Shown here: piece by piece, positions 1 through 3,525 of the stretch
Layout: each line of letters begins with the position of its first letter
Position numbering within the stretch: position 1 is the first letter of the stretch
DNA from: Methylacidiphilum caldifontis
GTDB taxonomy: Bacteria; Verrucomicrobiota; Verrucomicrobiia; Methylacidiphilales; CAMAQI01
NCBI GenBank assembly: GCA_945860255.1
Contig: CAMAQI010000178.1
Coordinates: forward strand, 1 to 5,033
Direction: 5' to 3'
DNA length: 5,033 bases
Position numbers and translations under genes: made by a program
The notes under the pieces: model-generated
The model's database searches: none
Seen by the model: only the letters and a program-made list of their open reading frames with translations
Told to the model about the DNA's origin: nothing

Positions 1-148
1 TGGAGGTCAGGCGATAGTTCGTGTGGCTCGATCCTGGGAGCGTAATCCCCACGAGACTTCCCTCAATAAAGGGCGCAGTGGCTCGTATCTTTTTGATACA
101 GGCGTCACGTAAGGTGACGAAACGACTCGGTAATATTGGGCTTTTCAT
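1..148 (-). CDS. Possible N-terminal part of an unidentified small protein, cut by the window edge
   Basis: I do not recognise this gene with confidence. The minus-strand frame is open from position 211 to the edge at 1, and its only ATG is at 146-148. It gives 49 residues beginning MKSPILPSRF. The later part, APFIEGSLVGITLPGSSHT followed by NYRLTS, reads like real protein: a hydrophobic/Gly/Ser pattern with no low complexity. From memory, an 'I-x-G-S-L-V ... Y-R-L-T' pattern occurs near the start of small proteins encoded beside transposases, but I cannot verify this here. No Shine-Dalgarno sequence precedes the ATG; instead an 8-bp hairpin (151-170) ends two bases upstream of it. A competing plus-strand frame is open from 2 to a TAA at 110-112. 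The segment could also be non-coding, since short hairpins occur at 85-99 and 103-119. Confidence 0.35.
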   Translation of the reverse strand, partial: MKSPILPSRFVTLRDACIKKIRATAPFIEGSLVGITLPGSSHTNYRLTS

Positions 149-150
149 AA

Positions 151-170
151 ACCACGTATAAGTACGTGGT
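151..170. repeat. Perfect 8-bp hairpin beside a possible start codon
   Basis: ACCACGTA (151-158) and TACGTGGT (163-170) form a perfect stem with a 4-base loop. On the minus strand the stem ends two bases before the ATG at 146-148, in the space where a ribosome binding site would lie. It could limit translation of that frame. Read on the plus strand it is followed by GTATTTT, a weak terminator-like tail for anything ending near 110. The sequence does not decide between these roles. Confidence 0.5.
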
Positions 171-213
171 GTATTTTGGCAAGAAAATAATGAGTGCGAA
201 ACAATCTTTTTTT

Positions 214-239
214 AAGAAAAAGAGACTAAATGTCTCTTT
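214..239 (-). terminator. Possible weak rho-independent terminator with no gene in front of it
   Basis: On the minus strand AAAGAGAC and GTCTCTTT (plus-strand arms 219-226 and 232-239) pair around a 5-base loop and run into TTCTT. The G/C core is only about five base pairs, so this is a weak candidate. No convincing minus-strand gene lies upstream between 240 and 955, so it would have to end a small RNA, or read-through from tex, before the possible frame at 148. It may instead be one more of the dispersed inverted repeats in this region. Confidence 0.3.
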
Positions 240-299
240 CGGGGCTTTTGAGAGGTCGATGTCCGATCAAACCATCGTAAAATCGTGCGAAGGTTTAGG

Positions 300-338
300 T
301 TTTAGGAACTGCTGCCTAGTGACGTAAACTTCCTAAAA
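300..338. repeat. 9-bp inverted repeat with 21-base loop
   Basis: TTTTAGGAA (300-308) and TTCCTAAAA (330-338) are perfect inverted copies around a 21-base loop that contains CTGCTGCCTAG. The left arm follows a near-duplication, AGGTTTAGGTTTTAGG. Neither strand has a proper T-tract next to the stem, so it is not a canonical terminator. Its role is unknown. Confidence 0.5.
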
Positions 339-418
339 TATATAAACAACGTGCAATCAGATAGTTATGAAAAATACAGTTTTAATGGGGAGCCGAAAAT
401 CAAAGGCAATTTAAAATA

Positions 419-486
419 GGGAAATCAGGAAATTAGGAATTTAAAACAAAAAATTCAGAGGTTTTTTCATTTTTTCCTGGTTTCCC
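419..486. repeat. 14-bp stem built from 8-base GGAAA units
   Basis: GGGAAATCAGGAAA (419-432) pairs with TTTCCTGGTTTCCC (473-486) over 14 bp with a single G-T wobble and a 40-base loop. The left arm is part of a tandem array of three 8-base units: GGAAATCA (420-427), GGAAATTA (428-435) and GGAATTTA (436-443). The right arm carries two inverted units, GGAAACCA and GGAAAAAA on the minus strand (470-485). The outer flanks add another three pairs after one mismatch. This is typical of a dispersed palindromic intergenic repeat. Confidence 0.6.
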
Positions 487-606
487 CATTCAAATGTATT
501 GTTGTTTTTCGGATTTTTCGACTTCACCCACTTGGTGAATCCTCGTAATGAAAGGATCATGGATTGAATTCACAAATCTATTTCATCATCAAGCGTTTAT
601 AAAACT

Positions 607-634
607 CGTTTTCTAATGCATTGCATTAGAAACG
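607..634. repeat. Near-perfect palindrome
   Basis: TTTCTAATGCA (610-620) and TGCATTAGAAA (622-632) are perfect inverted copies around a single central T. Allowing one bulged T, the match extends outward through CG on each side. The length and symmetry fit a binding site for a dimeric protein or a repeat end. It lies about 27 bases from the 661-688 repeat, and TCTAATG recurs at 638-644. Confidence 0.55.
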
Positions 635-660
635 AAGTCTAATGACGAATCTGGGTTAAA

Positions 661-688
661 CGTTGCGTACGTCGCGCCTTTGCGTGAG
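661..688 (-). repeat. 28-base CACGAAGG-family repeat, left copy
   Basis: On the minus strand this begins CTCACGCAAAGGCGCGACG. It aligns without gaps to the 28 bases at 3313-3340 with 20 identities. Both copies encode LSH(A/T)KARRT in one frame, but I take this as a by-product of the shared DNA rather than evidence of protein. This copy is the more decayed of the two: the internal 8-base periodicity survives only roughly. Similar interspersed 'CGCAAAG/CACGAAG' strings are, as I recall, common between genes in repeat-rich environmental bacteria. Confidence 0.55.
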
Positions 689-704
689 ATAAGGTTTTTT
701 GTAC

Positions 705-790
705 GCTCCATGAGAAGGAGCTTAAGTTGACGCCTATGCGCAGCAGCGGGAGAAGAGATTGCAGGACGCAATCCGAATGAGACGGGCGTC
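705..790. other. G+C-richer block of nested hairpins, possible structured RNA or repeat
   Basis: Within an A+T-rich spacer this block forms several small stems. GCTCC/GGAGC (705-709, 717-721) has a 7-base loop. An outer pair, GACGCC/GGCGTC (729-734, 785-790), encloses GATTGC/GCAATC (757-762, 768-773). CGAATGAG occurs at 774-781 and 790-797, with a variant CAAATGAG at 811-818, and CCAAGCTTGG at 798-807 is a palindrome. The compositional break and the density of pairing suggest an inserted repeat unit or a small RNA. I recognise no known RNA family. Confidence 0.3.
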
Positions 791-866
791 GAATGAGCCA
801 AGCTTGGGTGCAAATGAGGTTAGCTGGTCTCCTAGCAAAAACAAATGAAACTGTATTTTTAAAATT

Positions 867-954
867 CATAAATCGGAATTCAATGCAATTTAAATGAGGG
901 AAAAATATTTTCATCAAGGAGAGATTCTTGGTTTCGGGCTTTGACCGATTTATG
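867..954. repeat. 10-bp inverted repeat just past the tex stop codon
   Basis: CATAAATCGG (867-876) is the exact reverse complement of CCGATTTATG (945-954), and the inner copy lies one base from the tex stop codon (956-958). The 68-base loop is too long for a rho-independent terminator and there is no G/C-rich stem with a T-tract. The tex transcript therefore has no obvious intrinsic terminator here. The repeat could protect the 3' end or be a trace of an insertion. Confidence 0.4.
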
Positions 955-955
955 G

Positions 956-3229
956 TTATAATCCCAGACTGACACCGAAGGGCTGAGAGCCGCGGGAGGA
1001 GCTGCTGCTCGTTGGGCGGGGGGAGCGATCCTCTCGGCGAGGGGAGCTGGAGGCGGGAGTGCTGCTGCCGGAGGAACGGGGGCCGAGGTCGGGGTGGGTC
1101 TTCATCGAGAGGGCAATCCGTTTACGGGAGGCATCCACATCGACGACAGTGACGGTGACTTTTTGGCTGACTTTGACATGTTCCGAGGGATTTTGAACAA
1201 AGGTATCGGCAAGTTGACTGATGTGAACCAATCCATCTTGATGAACTCCGATATCGACGAAGGCTCCAAAGGCGGTGACATTGGTGACGATTCCAGGGAG
1301 TTTGAGGCCCGGTTTTAAATCTTCGATCTTGGAGACCCCTTCGGCGAATTGGAAGGCCTCGAATTTTTCACGGGGATCGCGGCCCGGTTTATTTAATTCG
1401 TTGAGGATATCTTTCAAGGTCGGAATTCCGACGGTTTCGGTGACATACTTTTGGAGATCTATTTTTTTACGGAGGAGTTCGTTGGTCATGAGATCAGAGA
1501 CCGTGCAGTTCAAATCGTGCGCCATTTTTTCGACAATCGGATAGCTTTCGGGGTGAACGGCACTGCGATCGAGAGGATTGGCGGCATCGTTAATGCGAAG
1601 AAATCCAGCCGCTTGTTCGAAGGCCTTGGCTCCGAGGCGGGGAACTTTTTTAAGCTCCTCACGGGTTTTGAAGGGGCCGGTTTCGTTGCGTTGTTTGACG
1701 ATGTTATCGGCGATTTGAGCACCGATTCCGGAGACGTAGGAGAGGAGCTGTTTGCTGGCGGTATTGACCTCGACCCCGACTCCGTTCACGCAGCTCATGA
1801 CGACATCATCGAGCGAGCGTTTTAAGGCATATTGATCGACATCATGTTGATATTGACCGACGCCAATCGATTTCGGATCGAGCTTCACCAGTTCGGCGAG
1901 CGGATCCATGAGACGACGGGCGATCGAGACCGAGCCACGAACTGTGATATCGTGATCGGGGAACTCTTCGCGGGCGACTTCAGAGGCGGAGTAGATCGAG
2001 GCCCCGCTTTCGTTGACACTGACAATGGCGATGGAGGGAGGAAGCTTAAGCGCACGAACGAAGGCCTCGGTTTCCCGTCCTGCGGTTCCGTTCCCGATGG
2101 CAATCGCTTCTGTTTTGAAATGTTGGCAGAACCCTTTGATTTTTTCCGCTGCTTCCGAGGCATGGCGATCGGGATAGATGACATCGTTATGAAGCAGCTT
2201 TCCTTGACGGTCGAGAATGACGACTTTGCAGCCGGTACGAAATCCGGGATCGATTCCGATCGTATTTTTCTGTCCAAGCGGAGAGGCGAGGAGGAGTTCC
2301 CGTAAGTTTTCCGAGAAGACACGGATCGCTTCCGTATCGGCCTTCTTTTTCGATTCCAGACGGGCTTCGGTCTCCATGGAGATACTTAAGAGACGTTTGT
2401 AGCAATCGTGAACCGCGAGTTTGATCTGCTGAGAGACCGGTGAGGAGCCTTTGACGTAAAGCGATTCAAGGATTTCAAGCGCCGTCGTTTCAGGGGGGGT
2501 GATGCGAACCATGAGAAAGGATTCCTTTTCGCCACGGCGCATGGCGAGGACGCGATGGGAGGGGGATTTTGAGACTGGCTCTTTCCATTCGAAATAGTCT
2601 TTGTATTTTTCCCCTTCGGTCTCTTTCCCTGTGAGGACTTTGGAGGAGATGATCCCCTCTTGTTCAAAGAGAGTTCGGAGGCGACTTCGGGCCTCTTTAT
2701 CATCACTGATTCGTTCCGCTAAGATATCGCGTGCGCCAGCGAGAGCTTGATCGCTGTTTTCGACCCCTTTTTCCGGGGAGATAAATTTCTCGGCCTCTTC
2801 CGTCGGTTTTGTTTCAGGGTTTTGCTCCCAAAGAATTTCCGAGAGCGGTTCGAGCCCTTGTTCCTTGGCGATTGTTGCCCGGGTTCTTTTTTTCGGGCGG
2901 TGAGGGGCGTAGAGATCTTCCAGAGTACTTAAGGTTTGCGCTTCGTGGATCGCTTTTTTGAGGGGATCGGAGAGGAGATTGCGTTCAACGAGTGATTTGA
3001 CGATGGCCTCCCGACGGGCATCGACCTCCGCGAGTTGCGTCAGGCGATCGCGGACATTGGCGATTTGGACCTCGTCCATTGAGCCGGTGACCTCTTTTCG
3101 GTAGCGGGCGATAAACGGGACCGTCGCTCCTTCCTTGAGGAGGAGAGCCGTGGCCGTGACTTGGCGCGGTTGGAGAGAGAGTTCTTTGGAGATTTTTTCG
3201 AGGTAGAGAAGATTGATCTGATTTTCCAT
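956..3229 (-). CDS. tex: Transcription accessory protein Tex (S1 RNA-binding protein)
   Basis: This is a complete 757-residue protein, close to the usual length of the family (about 770 in E. coli). Tex proteins are cytoplasmic nucleic-acid-binding proteins that associate with transcription; known members affect toxin gene expression and transcript handling. Visible domains in order: the helical Tex N-terminal region (about 1-200, with GATVPFIARYRKE near 34-46 and the TLEDLYAPHRPKKRTRA block near 102-118); the YqgF/RNase-H-like fold (about 322-450, with GIDPGFRTGCK at 325-335, AIGNGTAGRETE at 377-388 and VNESGASIYSASE at 405-417); the helix-hairpin-helix region (about 490-545, with VSGIGAQIADNIV and VPRLGAKAFEQAAGF); and an S1 domain (about 640-711, with GIVTNVTAFGAFVDIG and GLVHISQL). 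A Ser/Pro/Arg-rich tail follows from about 712 to the end. The ATG at 3227-3229 matches the normal family start. No Shine-Dalgarno sequence precedes it (ATCTACCCTTT), so initiation may not rely on one. The stop is TAA. The gene has its own promoter. Confidence 0.98.
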   Translation of the reverse strand: MENQINLLYLEKISKELSLQPRQVTATALLLKEGATVPFIARYRKEVTGSMDEVQIANVRDRLTQLAEVDARREAIVKSLVERNLLSDPLKKAIHEAQTLSTLEDLYAPHRPKKRTRATIAKEQGLEPLSEILWEQNPETKPTEEAEKFISPEKGVENSDQALAGARDILAERISDDKEARSRLRTLFEQEGIISSKVLTGKETEGEKYKDYFEWKEPVSKSPSHRVLAMRRGEKESFLMVRITPPETTALEILESLYVKGSSPVSQQIKLAVHDCYKRLLSISMETEARLESKKKADTEAIRVFSENLRELLLASPLGQKNTIGIDPGFRTGCKVVILDRQGKLLHNDVIYPDRHASEAAEKIKGFCQHFKTEAIAIGNGTAGRETEAFVRALKLPPSIAIVSVNESGASIYSASEVAREEFPDHDITVRGSVSIARRLMDPLAELVKLDPKSIGVGQYQHDVDQYALKRSLDDVVMSCVNGVGVEVNTASKQLLSYVSGIGAQIADNIVKQRNETGPFKTREELKKVPRLGAKAFEQAAGFLRINDAANPLDRSAVHPESYPIVEKMAHDLNCTVSDLMTNELLRKKIDLQKYVTETVGIPTLKDILNELNKPGRDPREKFEAFQFAEGVSKIEDLKPGLKLPGIVTNVTAFGAFVDIGVHQDGLVHISQLADTFVQNPSEHVKVSQKVTVTVVDVDASRKRIALSMKTHPDLGPRSSGSSTPASSSPRREDRSPRPTSSSSSRGSQPFGVSLGL

Positions 3230-3275
3230 AAAGGGTAGATGTTTTTAAAAGCTTCTTCTACGCCTGCAAGCCTTG

Positions 3276-3305
3276 ATTATGGGAAAAGAGATTAAAAGCA
3301 TTCAA
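3276..3305 (-). promoter_or_regulatory. Sigma70-type promoter for tex
   Basis: On the minus strand TTGAAT (3305-3300) and CATAAT (3281-3276) are separated by 18 bases, matching the TTGACA/TATAAT consensus at 4 and 5 of 6 positions. Transcription would begin near 3269, leaving an untranslated leader of about 40 bases before the tex ATG at 3229. This is the best promoter match in the 296-base gap and is consistent with the upstream zwf terminator. The CACGAAGG-type repeat begins only 8 bases upstream of the -35 box. Confidence 0.6.
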
Positions 3306-3312
3306 TACCTGT

Positions 3313-3340
3313 CTCACACGAAGGCACGAAGGACACGAAG
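3313..3340 (+). repeat. 28-base CACGAAGG-family repeat, right copy
   Basis: After CTCA-type leading bases it contains three near-identical units: CACGAAGG (3317-3324), CACGAAGG (3325-3332) and, after one A, CACGAAG (3334-3340). It aligns without gaps to the minus-strand copy at 661-688 with 20 of 28 identities. The 8-base string AAAGCATT flanks the repeat and its margins as a direct duplication (3295-3302 and 3343-3350), which resembles a target-site duplication, although chance cannot be excluded. The left AAAGCATT overlaps the tex -35 box. Confidence 0.65.
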
Positions 3341-3362
3341 TGAAAGCATTAAAAACAGGGGA

Positions 3363-3391
3363 GATTCGTCCCGAAAATGCCGGGACGAATC
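3363..3391. repeat. Perfect 11-bp hairpin with 7-base loop
   Basis: GATTCGTCCCG (3363-3373) and CGGGACGAATC (3381-3391) pair perfectly. On the minus strand the stem is followed by TCCCCTG and only then a T-run, so it is not a standard terminator, and zwf already has one further upstream. Its compact form fits a REP-like interspersed palindrome placed between zwf and tex. It could also act as a backup terminator or an RNA-stabilising stem. Confidence 0.6.
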
Positions 3392-3411
3392 CAAACAAAT
3401 GAGAATAACGA

Positions 3412-3434
3412 TCTCTGCAAACGCGTTTGAGAGA
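3412..3434. promoter_or_regulatory. Palindrome upstream of tex, possible operator
   Basis: CAAACGCGTTTG (3418-3429) is a perfect 12-base palindrome. With one bulged G at 3417 the symmetry extends through TCTCT (3412-3416) and AGAGA (3430-3434). The two-fold symmetry over about 23 bases fits a site for a dimeric regulator. It lies about 107 bases upstream of the tex -35 box and downstream of the zwf terminator, so any effect would be on tex. No regulator is encoded in the window. The role is inferred from shape only. Confidence 0.3.
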
Positions 3435-3467
3435 GTTGTGTTGATCTACGGATCAATGAGGGGGCAC

Positions 3468-3499
3468 AAAAAAGGGCCTCCTTGGGGGGAGGCCCTTTT
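3468..3499 (-). terminator. Strong rho-independent terminator of zwf
   Basis: On the minus strand AAAAGGGCCTCC and GGAGGCCCTTTT (plus-strand arms 3488-3499 and 3470-3481) form a perfect 12-bp stem with a 6-base loop. The stem runs into six consecutive T bases. It starts 26 bases after the zwf stop codon. The G/C-rich core and T-tract are textbook and imply little read-through from zwf into tex. On the plus strand the tail is only TTTT, so function in that direction is less likely. Confidence 0.9.
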
Positions 3500-3525
3500 G
3501 ATCGATCGATGAGGATCGAAACCGA

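Larger units (their letters stand above)
370..860. mobile_element. Possible relic non-autonomous element bounded by 13-bp inverted repeats
   Basis: AAAAATACAGTTT at 370-382 is the exact reverse complement of AAACTGTATTTTT at 848-860. The inverted match resumes just outside, as TATG before the left copy and CATA after the right copy with a few extra bases. The 491-bp interval contains no transposase but contains the 14-bp stem at 419-486, the palindrome at 610-632 and the G+C-richer repeat block at 661-790. No clear target-site duplication is visible. The ends are A+T-rich, so chance pairing is possible. The claim of a single mobile unit is inference. Confidence 0.25.
149..955. other. Gene-free, AT-rich, repeat-dense spacer
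   Basis: No frame on either strand here looks like a real protein. Two short minus-strand frames (613-813 and 639-917) cross the repeat block and read as low-information Ser/Arg/Leu translations of it, without a ribosome binding site. The stretch is visibly A+T-rich from about 330 to 620 and 830 to 955, with a more G+C-rich island at about 655-830. It holds the inverted repeats listed separately, plus a small TTCACC/GGTGAA hairpin at 523-539. GCAATTTAAA occurs twice in direct orientation, at 406-415 and 885-894, each followed within a few bases by AGGGAAA. I saw no tRNA or rRNA and no match I could recognise to tmRNA, SRP RNA, 6S RNA or RNase P RNA. Confidence 0.6.

Noticed and set aside
2..112. 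Plus-strand frame open from the left edge to TAA at 110-112
   Set aside because: Its translation (ending YLFDTGVT) looks less protein-like than the minus-strand frame over the same bases, and no homologue comes to mind. It remains possible.
1..340. Known housekeeping RNA (tmRNA, SRP RNA, 6S RNA, RNase P RNA)
   Set aside because: I looked for the conserved core strings of these RNAs on both strands and saw none.
613..813. Minus-strand 66-codon frame across the same block
   Set aside because: It overlaps the palindrome and hairpins in another frame, and its low-complexity Ser/Arg/Leu content fits repeat DNA rather than a gene.
639..917. Minus-strand 92-codon frame across the repeat block
   Set aside because: It translates the dispersed repeat (LSHAKARRTQR) and A+T-rich flank, has no ribosome binding site and no domain-like pattern.
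1832..2305. Long plus-strand frame of 157 codons opposite tex
   Set aside because: It lies wholly within the coding strand of a clear Tex protein, has no recognisable motif and is a shadow frame of the conserved central domains.
3317..3340. CRISPR-like array
   Set aside because: The CACGAAGG units are directly adjacent and only 7-8 bases long, with no spacers and no cas genes.
3273..3512. Plus-strand 79-codon frame upstream of tex
   Set aside because: It runs through the tex promoter, the CACGAAGG repeat, the 11-bp hairpin and the zwf terminator, all of which explain the sequence better than a protein does.
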